From positions 310,001 through 374,000 of the forward strand of contig NZ_CALPBY010000004.1 of assembly GCF_943181405.1 (NCBI RefSeq): a stretch of 64,000 bases of DNA, read 5' to 3'. A model generated the notes under the pieces. The model had not been told where the DNA came from and searched no databases. It saw only the letters and a list, made by a program, of their open reading frames with translations. Positions within the stretch are counted from its first letter, which is position 1. Each line of letters begins with the position of its first letter. Position numbers and translations under genes: made by a program. Below are positions 43,452 through 52,899 of the stretch, in pieces. This DNA is from Cellulosimicrobium sp. Marseille-Q4280 (GTDB lineage Bacteria > Actinomycetota > Actinomycetes > Actinomycetales > Cellulomonadaceae).

Positions 43452-43641
43452 GTCGATCTCCAGGGGGTCGTCCGGAGAAGCGACGCTGGTCCTGCCGGTG
43501 ATCGGGCTGTCGAACTGGACAACCGTCCAGCTCGTCTCCCCGTTCCCGCTCCGGACCGCCTGGCGACCTTCGGCGTGGCGCGCGGGACGAAGGTCCCGGA
43601 CCTCGGACGCGTGGCCGGCGAGTCCTCGGCCACGCACGACC

Positions 43642-43671
43642 GTGGCCCGCCCGGAAGGCCGGACGGGCCAC
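43642..43671 (-). terminator. Hairpin terminator of the flotillin unit
   Basis: GTGGCCCGCCCGG (43642-43654) pairs with CCGGACGGGCCAC (43659-43671) with one G-T pair and a 4-base loop, 21 bases after the flotillin stop on the minus strand. Confidence 0.7.
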
Positions 43672-43692
43672 GACTCGAAGGGGCGCGAGAGG

Positions 43693-45168
43693 TCAGACGC
43701 GCGTGCCGTTCGACTCCGACGTGGCGCCGGTGCCGGGCAGCGTGCTGCCCGCCAGGCCGGCGATGAGCTGGTTGATGTCGACGCCCGTGAGCTGCTTGAT
43801 GACGCCCTGGCCCTCCCCGAGGACCGAGGCGACGTTCTTCGTGATCGCGGACGCGCCGTCGGTGGAGATGACGGTCATGCCCTGGATGTTGCCGATCGGC
43901 TCGGCCGCGGCGCGCACGATCTCGGGCAGGCGCTCGATGAGCTCCTGCACGAGGGCCGCCTCACCGTACTTCTTGAGCGCCTCGGCCTTGGCGTCGGTGG
44001 CGACCGCCTCGGCGCGACCCTCGGCCTCGATCGCCGACGCGCGAGCCTCACCCTCGGCCTTGATACCGGCCGCCAGGGCGACCTGGCGGTCACGCTCGGC
44101 CTCACCGGCGCGGCGCACCGCGGCGGCGGACGCCTCGGCGTCCTGGATCGCCGCCGTCTTGTTCGCCTCGGCGATGACGGTGCGCTTGTAGGCCTCCGCC
44201 TCCGTGGACGCGTTCGCGGCGTCACGACGCGCGTTCGCCTCCTGGACCTCGGCGTACGCCTTGGCCTCGGCCGGCTTGCGGATCTCGATGTCGAGTCGCT
44301 CCTGCGTCACGCGAGCCTGCTCGGCGAGCGCCTCGCGCTCCTGCTGCGCGACGAGACGGTCCTGCTCGGCGCGGGCCAGCTGGCCGGCCGCGTCCGCCTC
44401 GGCGTTCGCGCGGTCGGTGTCGGCCTTGATGACGGCGCGCTTGAGGTCGAGCGCCTTCTGACGCTCGGCGATCTGCTCCGCCGCCTCGATGACCGCGAAC
44501 TCCGACGCACGCTGCGCCTCGGCCTCGGAGACCTCGGCGACCTGGCGGGCGCGCGCGTTCTCGGCGCGGCCCAGGTTGGACAGGTAGTCCGACCCCGGCG
44601 TCGAGATGTCGGAGATGTTGAGCAGGTCGACCTGCAGGCCCTGCTCGGACAGGTCGGCCTTGGTGGACTCCACCACGCGGTCCGACAGTCCCTTGCGGTC
44701 CGAGATGATCTGCTCGATCGTCATGTCGCCGACGATGGAGCGCAGCGAGCCCTCGAGGGACTCCTTGATGATCTCGGTGAGCGTGCCCTGCTGGGACAGG
44801 AAGCGCTGGGCGGCACGCCGCACGCCCTCCTCGTCGCCGCGGACCTTGAAGTTGATCGACGCCTTGATGGCGATCTTGATGCGGTGCTTGTCCACGCCCT
44901 CGACGGTGATCCCGATCTGACGCTGCTCGAGCGAGATGGGGAAGCCCTGCTGGAGGATCGGCCAGACGAACGTGCGGCCGCCGACGATGACCTTCTGGCC
45001 GCTGCCGGTGGCCTCCTTGCGGCCCGCGCCGCGGCCCACGATGACGAGGGCCTCGTTCGGCGGGACGCGACGGATGCGCTTGCTGATGAAGATGATCACC
45101 GCGAAGAACGCGATGACCAGGGCGACGATCGCCAGGGTCGTGATGAGGTTGTTCGAGTCGTCCAGCAT
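43693..45168 (-). CDS. floT: Flotillin-like SPFH/band 7 protein
   Basis: 491 residues. An N-terminal hydrophobic anchor (about 8-30), an SPFH domain (about 35-205: PPNEALVIVGRGAG, GVDKHRIKIAIKASINFKV, VGDMTIEQIISDRKGLSDRV), then a long Ala/Glu-rich coiled coil with EAxA repeats (about 210-430) and a small C-terminal domain. These proteins oligomerise in membrane microdomains and affect signalling and membrane fluidity. An NfeD gene lies directly upstream, the usual partner. AAGGAG is present upstream but about 20 bases from the ATG, so the start has a weak ribosome site. Confidence 0.9.
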   Translation of the reverse strand: MLDDSNNLITTLAIVALVIAFFAVIIFISKRIRRVPPNEALVIVGRGAGRKEATGSGQKVIVGGRTFVWPILQQGFPISLEQRQIGITVEGVDKHRIKIAIKASINFKVRGDEEGVRRAAQRFLSQQGTLTEIIKESLEGSLRSIVGDMTIEQIISDRKGLSDRVVESTKADLSEQGLQVDLLNISDISTPGSDYLSNLGRAENARARQVAEVSEAEAQRASEFAVIEAAEQIAERQKALDLKRAVIKADTDRANAEADAAGQLARAEQDRLVAQQEREALAEQARVTQERLDIEIRKPAEAKAYAEVQEANARRDAANASTEAEAYKRTVIAEANKTAAIQDAEASAAAVRRAGEAERDRQVALAAGIKAEGEARASAIEAEGRAEAVATDAKAEALKKYGEAALVQELIERLPEIVRAAAEPIGNIQGMTVISTDGASAITKNVASVLGEGQGVIKQLTGVDINQLIAGLAGSTLPGTGATSESNGTRV

Positions 45169-45291
45169 GGTCAGCGCCGGGGCGCGTCTCCTTCCGTTCG
45201 GGCGGTGGGCGTGCGGTGCGTGCGAAGGTTCGGGTGGCCTGTGCGGCGGTGCGGGCGGGCCGGGCGGCGGTGCAGCAGGTGCGGGACGTCG

Positions 45292-45762
45292 TCAGTCGTT
45301 CGCGAAGTGCCGGCGCACGCGCACCTTGCTGCCGGACTGCTCGAGGACGACGACGCGCGCGCCCTCGGGGATGGGCTCCTCCGACCAGGCGAGCCGGCGC
45401 TCGAGCTCGTGCGCGGCGTCGAGCGACACCTCGCCGCGGGCCGGGTCGATGGCGGTCGTCGCGGTGCCCTGCACGCCGACGAGCGACACGGGCGTCCCGT
45501 CCTCCGAGTCGCGCAGGTGCGTGACGAGGCGCTGGACGACGAGCACGACGACGACCGCGACGACGAGCGAGCCGACGTACGCGACCCACGTGGGCAGGCC
45601 GTTGGCCGTGACGATGACCCCGACGGACCCGAACACCACGCCCCCGACCCCCAGCGAGGTACCCGAGAGCGTCCCGTCACCCAGGTCGACGATCTCCCCG
45701 ACCAGGAGCGAGAGGAGGAGCAGCGCGAGCGCGGCGATGCCGATGACGAGGAAGACGATCAT
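45292..45762 (-). CDS. NfeD-like membrane protein
   Basis: 156 residues. Two N-terminal hydrophobic segments plus a third around 65-85, then an OB-fold domain (GVQGTATTAIDPARGEVSLD, ARVVVLEQSGSKVRVRRHF) as in short NfeD proteins without the protease domain. It probably interacts with the flotillin encoded downstream on the same strand, 123 bases away. ATG 45762 with AAGGGA upstream. Confidence 0.85.
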   Translation of the reverse strand: MIVFLVIGIAALALLLLSLLVGEIVDLGDGTLSGTSLGVGGVVFGSVGVIVTANGLPTWVAYVGSLVVAVVVVLVVQRLVTHLRDSEDGTPVSLVGVQGTATTAIDPARGEVSLDAAHELERRLAWSEEPIPEGARVVVLEQSGSKVRVRRHFAND

Positions 45763-45957
45763 TCGTGGTCCCTTGAGCGACGCGTGGAGTTGTCGTGAAC
45801 GTGCGCACACCATACCGTGACGCGCGCGCGAGATCGGCCGTCCACAGCCACCCGGGCATGGGGACCTCTCCCCGCGCCGGTTCGCCTCGCGGGCGGCGAC
45901 CACGGATGTTTGAGTTCCACCCATGCGGACAGACCCTGCGCGACGCGAGATGCTCCG

Positions 45958-46875
45958 GTGATCGAGGTCGAGCACCTCACCAAGACCTATGGCGAGACGG
46001 TCGCCGTCGACGACCTGAGCTTCGTGGTGCGCACCGGCCGGGTGACCGGGCTGCTCGGCCCGAACGGTGCGGGCAAGTCGACGACGATGCGCATGATCCT
46101 GGGCCTGCACCGGCCGACGAGCGGGGTCGTCCGGATCGACGGGAAGCCGTTCGTCGACGACCCGGCGCCGCTCACGGCCGTCGGCGCCATGCTCGACGCC
46201 CACGCGGTGCACCCGGGCCGCACCGCGCGCACCCACCTGCGGTCGATCGCGCTCACGCACCGGCTGCCCTCCTCCCGCGTGGACGAGGTGCTGGAGACGA
46301 CGGGACTGGCCGCGGTGGCCGGTCGTCGCATCGGCACGTTCTCGCTGGGGATGGGGCAGCGCCTGGGCATCGCCGCCGCGCTCCTGGGGCGCCCGCGCAC
46401 GCTCGTGCTCGACGAGCCCGTGAACGGCCTCGACCCCGACGGCGTGCACTGGGTCCGCGAGCTCGTGCGCGCGCTCGCGGCGCAGGGCACGACCGTCCTC
46501 GTCTCGAGCCACCTCATGAGCGAGATGGCGCTCACGGCGGACGACGTCGTCGTCCTGGGCCGCGGACGGCTCGTCGCCAGCGGGACGGTCGAGGAGATCG
46601 TCGCGGCTGCGACGGGGGGCAGCGTCCGGGTCCGGACCGCGGAGGCGTCCGACGCGCTGGCCGCCGAGGTCCGTGCGTCCGGCGGCACGGTCGCGTCGAC
46701 GGAGGAACGGGTGCTGACCGTGACCGGGCTGTCGAGCGACCAGGTCGGCGCGCTCGCGATGCGCACCGGCACGGTGCTCGCGGAGCTCGTCCCGCAGCAC
46801 GTCTCGCTGGAGGACGCGTTCTTCGAGCTGACGAAGGACGCCGTCGAGTACTCGACCGACGGGGGCCCCCGATGA
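45958..46875 (+). CDS. ABC transporter ATP-binding protein
   Basis: 305 residues from GTG 45958. Walker A GLLGPNGAGKSTTMRM, signature FSLGMGQRLGIAAALLG (LGMGQ form of LSGGQ), Walker B TLVLDEPVNGLDPDG, and H-loop VLVSSHLMSE. A C-terminal ~80-residue extension (VRVRTAEASDALAAEV) is usual in the DrrA/BcrA-type exporter group. It powers the permease encoded next, whose ATG overlaps its stop. The upstream frame to 45817 lacks homology and is not used. Confidence 0.93.
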   Translation: MIEVEHLTKTYGETVAVDDLSFVVRTGRVTGLLGPNGAGKSTTMRMILGLHRPTSGVVRIDGKPFVDDPAPLTAVGAMLDAHAVHPGRTARTHLRSIALTHRLPSSRVDEVLETTGLAAVAGRRIGTFSLGMGQRLGIAAALLGRPRTLVLDEPVNGLDPDGVHWVRELVRALAAQGTTVLVSSHLMSEMALTADDVVVLGRGRLVASGTVEEIVAAATGGSVRVRTAEASDALAAEVRASGGTVASTEERVLTVTGLSSDQVGALAMRTGTVLAELVPQHVSLEDAFFELTKDAVEYSTDGGPR

Positions 46876-47714
46876 CCGCACAGCCCGCACGGCCCGCGCC
46901 CCCGACGACGTCGCCGGCCACGTCGCCCGCCCCGCCCCCGACGAGCGCGCCGCGGCTGGGGTTCGGCGGCCTCGTCGCGTCCGAGTCGCTCAAGGCGCGG
47001 GGCCTGCGGTCGACGTGGTGGCTCCTGTCCCTCGCCCTGCTCGTGCCGGTCCTCGTCGCGGTGATCACGGCGCTCACCGAGCGGTCGGACGTCACCGACG
47101 CCGACACCGCGCTCGCCGGTGCGGTCGGCGCGTTCACGGACACGAACTACCTCGGGCTCCTGCTCCTCGTCGTCCTCGGGACGATCGTGGGCACCACGGA
47201 GTACGAGCGCGGTGCCGTCCTCACCACGTTCGCCGTCGTGCCGCGCCGCGTGCCGGTCGTCCTCGCCAAGGCCGTGGTGGTCGCCGCGGCCGCCCTCGTG
47301 GCCTCGGTGGTCTCCGGCGTGGTGTCGTTCCTCGTCGCGGCCCTCGTGCTCGGTCACGGGTCAGCCGGAGGGATCACCGACCCGGTCGTGCTGCGCGTGC
47401 TCGCGGGCACGGCGTTCTACCAGGCCGCCGCGGCGGTGATCGCCCTCGCGTTCGGGCTCGTCGTCCGGTCCAGTGCCGGCGGCATCGCCGCGACCCTCGG
47501 CTTCCTCTACGTCGTGCCCGCGCTGCTGCAGGCGATCCCGGTCGACGCCGTCGGCCGCTTCGCCCGCTCGCTCCCGGGGCCGGAGGGCACGGTCCTGGAG
47601 CTCCCGAGCGGAGCCGACGGTGCGACGCTCACATGGAGCGTCGTCGCGATCGTGGTCTGGACGGCGGTCGTGGTGGCCGCTGCCTGCGTCGTCGTGCGCC
47701 GCCGGGACGTCTGA
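46872..47714 (+). CDS. ABC-2 type permease
   Basis: 280 residues with a Pro/Thr/Ala-rich N-terminal tail and six membrane helices (LLSLALLVPVLVAVITAL, LLLLVVLGTIVGTTEYERG and so on). The TTEYERGAVLTTF motif after the second helix is typical of the lantibiotic/ABC-2 permease group. It pairs with the overlapping ATPase as an exporter of a peptide, lipid or drug. No peptide or biosynthetic gene is adjacent, so the substrate is unknown. Confidence 0.85.
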   Translation: MTAQPARPAPPTTSPATSPAPPPTSAPRLGFGGLVASESLKARGLRSTWWLLSLALLVPVLVAVITALTERSDVTDADTALAGAVGAFTDTNYLGLLLLVVLGTIVGTTEYERGAVLTTFAVVPRRVPVVLAKAVVVAAAALVASVVSGVVSFLVAALVLGHGSAGGITDPVVLRVLAGTAFYQAAAAVIALAFGLVVRSSAGGIAATLGFLYVVPALLQAIPVDAVGRFARSLPGPEGTVLELPSGADGATLTWSVVAIVVWTAVVVAAACVVVRRRDV

Positions 47715-47729
47715 CAAGAGGCCTCGGCC

Positions 47730-49427
47730 TCAGGCGGGCTCGAGCAGGCCGTGCTCGCCGACCGCGCCGACGCTGAGCGTCCGGTAGCCGTGCGAGGCGA
47801 AGAGCACGGTCACGCGTTCGCCCTCGCCGTTCTCCTCGCCGGCGTCGTACCCCATGACCGTGCCGTCGCCGAACTCGGCGTGCCGCACCTGCGAGCCTGC
47901 GGGGAACGGCACCGTGTCGTCGACGACCCGTTCCGTCGCCGTGCCCGCCAAGCACGTGTCGCAGCGCCCGCAGGGCTCGGCGAGCTCCTCGCCGAGGTAG
48001 GCGAGGAGGAACTGGCGCCGGCACTGCGCGGTCTCGGCGTACGCGCGCATCATGTCGAGGCGCGAGTCGTCCACGCGGCGCCGGTCCTCGGCGAGCTCGA
48101 CCGCGGCGTCGGCGACGTCGGCCGGTCGCGCGCCCGGGCCCAGCAGCGCGCGGGCGTCGGTCACGAGCGCGCGCAGGCGCGCCAGGCGGCGCGGTAGCCG
48201 GCCGCGCGGCGACGTGGCGTCACCGGCGCTCGTCCCGGGGGGCGGGTCGGCGGGGCCAGCCGGGTCGTGCGCACCGCGCAGCGCGCGCGCCACCTCGAGC
48301 ACGTCGCCGCGGTCCGGCACGCCGACCCGGAAGTAGCGCTGCAGCCCCAGGTCCTCCGGCCGGTAGAACAGGACGGCGACGGCGGGCTCGCCGTCGCGGC
48401 CCGCGCGACCCACCTCCTGGTAGTAGCCGTCCGGGGACCCGGGCACGTCGGCGTGCACGACGAACCGCACGTCCGGCTTGTCGATCCCCATGCCGAACGC
48501 CGACGTCGCGACGACGACGTCGACCTCGTCCTCGGTGAACCGGCGCTGGGCCTCTTCGCGCTCGGCACGGCGCATGCCGCCGTGGTAGGCGACGGCGCGC
48601 AGCGCCCGGCCGGTGCTCGGGTCGGCGAGGGCGTCGGCGAGCTCGGTGGTGTGGCGGCGGGTCGCGACGTACACGATGCCGATCCCCTTCTCCGCCTCCT
48701 CGCGCACGCGCTCCACGACCGCGCGCCGCTTGTCCGCGTCGTCGATCGCACGGACCACCTCGAGCGCGATGCCGGGGCGGGCGAACCCTCGGACGATCAC
48801 CGCGGCGTCGCGCAGGTGCAGGCGGGCGGCGACGTCCTCGCGGACGGGTGGCGCCGCGGTCGCGGTGAGCGCGAGGACGCGCGGGCGCGGGTCGAGCGTG
48901 TCGATGCGCTCGCCGAGCCGCAGGTACTCCGGCCGGAAGTCGTGGCCCCACACGGAGACGCAGTGCGCCTCGTCCACGGCCACGAGGCTCGGTCGCGCGG
49001 CGCGGACGGCGTCGAGCACCTCGGCGTTGGCGAGCTGCTCGGGCGACAGGAAGAGGAAGTCGAGCTCCCCGGCGGCTGCCGCCTCGAGCGCGGCGCGCCG
49101 CTCGGCGGCGGGCACGGCGGAGCTCACCGCCGCGGCCGCCGCCTCCCCGTCCCCGAGCTCGAGCAGCGAGCGCATCTGGTCATGCTGGAGGGCGATGAGG
49201 GGTGAGACGACGAGCGTCGGCCCGGGCAGCTCGAGGCCCGGCAGCTGGTAGACCGCGGACTTCCCGGCGCCCGTGGGCAGGACGAGGAGGACGTCGTGAC
49301 CGTCGAGGAGCGCGGAGATCGCCTCGGCCTGGCCCGGCCGCAGCCGCTCCCACCCGAACACCTCGCGCGCCGTGGTCCGTACCTCGGCGAGGGTCGGCGC
49401 GCCCGGCGCCGTGGCGCCCTCCGTCAC
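47730..49427 (-). CDS. recQ: RecQ-family ATP-dependent DNA helicase
   Basis: 565 residues from GTG 49427. Motif I LVLPTGAGKSAVYQLP, motif II DEAHCVSVWGHDFRPEYLRL, motif III LALTATAAPPVREDV, motif VI YYQEVGRAGRDGEP. The RecQ zinc-binding part is present (QCRRQFLLAYLGEE, EPCGRCDTC) and is followed by a short domain with no HRDC. It unwinds DNA 3'-5' in recombination and repair. The GTG overlaps the stop of the pyruvate oxidase gene (GTGA), so it is translationally coupled to a metabolic gene. Confidence 0.93.
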   Translation of the reverse strand: MTEGATAPGAPTLAEVRTTAREVFGWERLRPGQAEAISALLDGHDVLLVLPTGAGKSAVYQLPGLELPGPTLVVSPLIALQHDQMRSLLELGDGEAAAAAVSSAVPAAERRAALEAAAAGELDFLFLSPEQLANAEVLDAVRAARPSLVAVDEAHCVSVWGHDFRPEYLRLGERIDTLDPRPRVLALTATAAPPVREDVAARLHLRDAAVIVRGFARPGIALEVVRAIDDADKRRAVVERVREEAEKGIGIVYVATRRHTTELADALADPSTGRALRAVAYHGGMRRAEREEAQRRFTEDEVDVVVATSAFGMGIDKPDVRFVVHADVPGSPDGYYQEVGRAGRDGEPAVAVLFYRPEDLGLQRYFRVGVPDRGDVLEVARALRGAHDPAGPADPPPGTSAGDATSPRGRLPRRLARLRALVTDARALLGPGARPADVADAAVELAEDRRRVDDSRLDMMRAYAETAQCRRQFLLAYLGEELAEPCGRCDTCLAGTATERVVDDTVPFPAGSQVRHAEFGDGTVMGYDAGEENGEGERVTVLFASHGYRTLSVGAVGEHGLLEPA

Positions 49428-51232
49428 GGGCGCGGGACGTTGCGCAGGTTCGCCCGCGCCATCGACACGACCTCGCCCATCCCTCCGCCGAGGACCTCCT
49501 TGCTCATCGCGGCGGCGAACCCGCGGACCTGGCCCGCGGTGATGTTCGGGGGGATCGACAGCGCGCGCGGGTCGGTGACGACGTCGACGAGCGCCGGACC
49601 GGGGCGGTGCAGCGCGTCCTCCAGGGCGCGCCGCAGGTCGCGGGGATGCTCCACGCGGACCGCGGGGATACCGATCGCGTTCGCCACGGCCGCGTAGTCG
49701 ACCTGCGGCGACTCGGTGCCGAACATCGGCAGGCCGTCGACGAGCATCTCGAGCCGCACCATCCCGAGGCTGGCGTTGTCGAACAGGACGACCTTCACGG
49801 GCAGGTCGTACTGCCGCAGCGTGACGAGCTCGCCGAGGAGCATCGAGAGACCGCCGTCGCCCGCCATCGCGACGACCTGCCGGTCGTGACCGGCCTCGCG
49901 CGTCGCCGCCGCGGCGCCGATCGCGTGGGGCAGCGCGTTGGCCATCGAGCCGTGGAGGAACGAGCCGACGATGCGGCGTCGGCCGTTCGGCGTGATGTAC
50001 CGGGCGGCCCAGACGTTGCACATGCCCGTGTCGACGGTGAAGACGGCGTCGTCCGCGGCGACCTGGTCGAGGACGTCGGCGACGTACTCCGGGTGGATGG
50101 GGGTCGTGCGCTCGACCTTCTTCGTGTACGCGCCGACGACTCCGCTCATCGCCTTCTCGTGCTTGCCCACCATCTTGTCGAGGAACGTGCGCGACCGCGC
50201 CTTCCTCACGAGCGGGAGCAGCATCCGCACGGTCTCGCCGACGTCGCCGACGACCGCGAGGTCGAGCCGCGTGCGACGCCCGAGCCGCGTGGGCTCGACG
50301 TCGACCTGTGCGGTCCGGACCTCGGCCGGCAGGAACTGGTCGTACGGGAAGTCCGTGCCGAGCAGGAGCAGCAGGTCGCAGTCGTGCATGGCGTCGAACG
50401 CGGCGCCGTAGCCGAGCAGGCCCGACATGCCGACGTCGAACGGGTTGTCGTACTGGATGAACTCCTTGCCGCGCAGCGAGTGGCCCACGGGCGCGGCGAT
50501 CTTGTCGGCGAGCGCGATGACGTCGTCGCGCGCGTCCCGCACTCCCGCGCCGGCGAAGATCGTCACCTTCTTCGCGGCGTCGATCGCCTCGGCGAGCTCC
50601 TGGACCGACCGCACGTCCGGGACGATGCGCGGGCGCGGGGGCCGGCACGCGACGTCCGGTACCGCGGCCGGGGCGTCGAGATCGGCGACGTCTCCCGGGA
50701 GCGTCAGGACCGCGACGCCCGGCGCGCCGAACGCGTGGTGGATCGCCGAGTTGATGACGCGCGGCGCCTGCTCGGCGCTCGAGATCATCTCCGAGTACAC
50801 GGAGCACTCGGTGAAGAGCCGGTCGGGGTGCGTCTCCTGGAAGAACCCCGTGCCGATCTGCTTGCTCGGGATGTGGCTCGCGATGGCCAGCACCGGCACG
50901 CGCGACCGGTTGGCGTCGTAGAGGCCGTTGATGAGGTGGAGGTTGCCGGGGCCGCACGAGCCCGCGCACACGGCGAGCTCGCCCGTGACCTCGGCCTCGG
51001 CGGCCGCCGCGAACGCCGCGGCCTCCTCGTGCCGCACGTGCACCCACTCGATGCCCTTGCCCGCGTTGTCGCCGGTGTTGGACCGGTGCACGGCGTCGAC
51101 GACGGGGTTGAGGCTGTCGCCGACGATGCCGTAGATCCGGCGCACCCCCGCCTCGATGAGCTGCGCGACGAGCAGGTCCGCGACCGTGCGGTCGCGCTTG
51201 TCCTGCGGGGGGCGGCCGATTCCGAACGGCAT
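49424..51232 (-). CDS. poxB: Pyruvate oxidase / quinone pyruvate dehydrogenase
   Basis: 602 residues. TPP-enzyme order: N-terminal PYR domain (YGIVGDSLNPVVDAVH, VRHEEAAAFAA with the catalytic Glu), middle FAD/DHS-like domain (TIFAGAGVRDARDDV), and a C-terminal PP domain with the Mg/TPP motif VVAMAGDGGLSMLLGELV and NASLGMVRLEM. The C-terminal tail (about 25 residues after IPPNIT) would be the membrane-binding part as in PoxB. It oxidises pyruvate to acetate and CO2, passing electrons to menaquinone. ATG with GGAGG 6 bases upstream. Confidence 0.92.
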   Translation of the reverse strand: MPFGIGRPPQDKRDRTVADLLVAQLIEAGVRRIYGIVGDSLNPVVDAVHRSNTGDNAGKGIEWVHVRHEEAAAFAAAAEAEVTGELAVCAGSCGPGNLHLINGLYDANRSRVPVLAIASHIPSKQIGTGFFQETHPDRLFTECSVYSEMISSAEQAPRVINSAIHHAFGAPGVAVLTLPGDVADLDAPAAVPDVACRPPRPRIVPDVRSVQELAEAIDAAKKVTIFAGAGVRDARDDVIALADKIAAPVGHSLRGKEFIQYDNPFDVGMSGLLGYGAAFDAMHDCDLLLLLGTDFPYDQFLPAEVRTAQVDVEPTRLGRRTRLDLAVVGDVGETVRMLLPLVRKARSRTFLDKMVGKHEKAMSGVVGAYTKKVERTTPIHPEYVADVLDQVAADDAVFTVDTGMCNVWAARYITPNGRRRIVGSFLHGSMANALPHAIGAAAATREAGHDRQVVAMAGDGGLSMLLGELVTLRQYDLPVKVVLFDNASLGMVRLEMLVDGLPMFGTESPQVDYAAVANAIGIPAVRVEHPRDLRRALEDALHRPGPALVDVVTDPRALSIPPNITAGQVRGFAAAMSKEVLGGGMGEVVSMARANLRNVPRP

Positions 51233-51370
51233 GACGTACCTCCACGGGTGGGGACGGGTCGTCCTCCATCCTGCGTCGGGCGGCGGTCGGTCGCAGGGCG
51301 AGCCCGCGGCGGTCGGCCCGGGCCGGTACGACCGTGTCCCGGCGCTCGACGTCGTGGTCGGCGCCGCACG

Positions 51371-52780
51371 TCAGCGTGCACCCGCCGGTGCGACGCGGAG
51401 CAGCGCCACCGCCAGCAGGGCCCCCAGCGCCGCAACGCCGGCCAGGGCCAGCAGCGCGAGCTCGAAACCCTCGGTCAGCGCGGAGTCCGACGGCGGACCG
51501 GCGGACCGGCGCGTCGCGTAGCCCACGGCGACCGCCGAGGCGAGCGCCGCACCGGTCGTCGTCCCGATCGCGAACGACGTCTCCTCCAGACCTGCCGCCA
51601 GTCCGGCGTCGCGCTCCTCCGTACCGGCCAGCGCGGCGATCTGGCCCGCGACGAAGGCCGCGCCCAGTCCGGCCCCGAAGACGGTGAGTCCCGGGAGAAG
51701 GTCCACCGGCACGCCTGCGGGCGAGAGCCGGCTCAGCAGCACGCACGCGATCGCCAGGAGGCCCAGGCCCGCGGTGGCCACGAGCCGGAACCCCGAGCGG
51801 GTGACCAGGTGCTGCCCGACCATCACCGCGAGCACGGAGGCGACGGTCATGGTCGCCGTCGTCAGCCCGAACTGGATCGCCGAGAACCCGAGCACCTGCT
51901 GCGCGTACAGGGTCACGACGATCAGCAGTCCGTCGACCGCGATGCCCGCGATCACGACGACCAGGTTGCCGCCGGCCCGGGTGCGCGAGGAGAGGACCCG
52001 CAGGGGTACCAGGGGTGCCGGGCTACGACGCTCGACCGCGACGAACGCGGCTGCCGCCACCACGGCACCCGCAGCCAACGTCGCCGCGGCGACACCCGGC
52101 CCGTCCTCGGCGACCCGGAACAACGCCAGGAGCATCAGCGTCAGCGCGGCGGTGATCGTCACCGCACCCGCGACGTCCGGACGCTGCCCGCCCGCAGAGC
52201 CCTCGGGCAGCAGCACCCGGCAGAGCGACAGCACCACCAGGCAGACGGGGACGTTGGTGAGGAAGATCCACTCCCAGCCCGGCCCGTCGGTCAGCACGCC
52301 ACCCAGCAGGAGACCGGCCGACGCGCCGGCCCCGCCGAGCCCGCCCCAGATCCCCAGGGCCTTGTTGCGGTCGGGGCCGTCGGGAAAGACCTGCATCACG
52401 ATCGACAGCCCCGCAGGCGTCATCACCGCAGCGCCCACTCCCTGGACCACACGGGCGGCGATGAGCACCTCGCTCGACCAGGCCAGGCCGCACGCCACCG
52501 ACGACACCGCGAAGACGCCCACCGAGGCCATGAACACCCGGCGCCGTCCGAGGAGGTCGGCCAGCCGCCCACCCAGCAGCAGCAGCCCACCGATCGCCAC
52601 CCCGTAGGCGGTGACCACCCATTGCGTCTGGGCAGGGGCGAAGCCGAGGTCGACGGCGATCACCGGTAGCGCCGCGTACACGCTGGTCGAGTCGAGCACC
52701 CCCATGAACATGGCCATGCACACCACGGCCAGCGCCCACCACCGCCGCGTCACCGTCCTCGGGCGACCCACGCTCACCAT
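51371..52780 (-). CDS. MFS drug exporter, DHA2 (EmrB/QacA) type
   Basis: 469 residues, about 14 helices. Motif A LGGRLADLLGRRRVFMASV, motif C-like GPGWEWIFLTNVPV, and FMGVLDSTSVYAALPVI in the first helix are typical. The ATG at 52780 is 4 bases after GGAGG; the GTG at 52783 would be too close to it. It is probably a proton-driven multidrug exporter. No adjacent regulator is seen, and it is a single unit on the minus strand. Confidence 0.88.
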   Translation of the reverse strand: MVSVGRPRTVTRRWWALAVVCMAMFMGVLDSTSVYAALPVIAVDLGFAPAQTQWVVTAYGVAIGGLLLLGGRLADLLGRRRVFMASVGVFAVSSVACGLAWSSEVLIAARVVQGVGAAVMTPAGLSIVMQVFPDGPDRNKALGIWGGLGGAGASAGLLLGGVLTDGPGWEWIFLTNVPVCLVVLSLCRVLLPEGSAGGQRPDVAGAVTITAALTLMLLALFRVAEDGPGVAAATLAAGAVVAAAAFVAVERRSPAPLVPLRVLSSRTRAGGNLVVVIAGIAVDGLLIVVTLYAQQVLGFSAIQFGLTTATMTVASVLAVMVGQHLVTRSGFRLVATAGLGLLAIACVLLSRLSPAGVPVDLLPGLTVFGAGLGAAFVAGQIAALAGTEERDAGLAAGLEETSFAIGTTTGAALASAVAVGYATRRSAGPPSDSALTEGFELALLALAGVAALGALLAVALLRVAPAGAR

Positions 52781-52899
52781 CACGCCTCCTCGGCAGCCTG
52801 CCGGAACCCTCGTGGGTGCGTCGGCGCTGAAGAGGTAGATGCCCGCCGGCCCCCGGACTCATCGGGACGCGGGCGAAGACGTCGGGCGGCCGGTCCCGC

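Noticed and set aside
49202-52669. 1155-residue plus-strand open frame
   Set aside because: Antisense to poxB, recQ and the MFS gene, all of which have clear motifs. No protein-like sequence.
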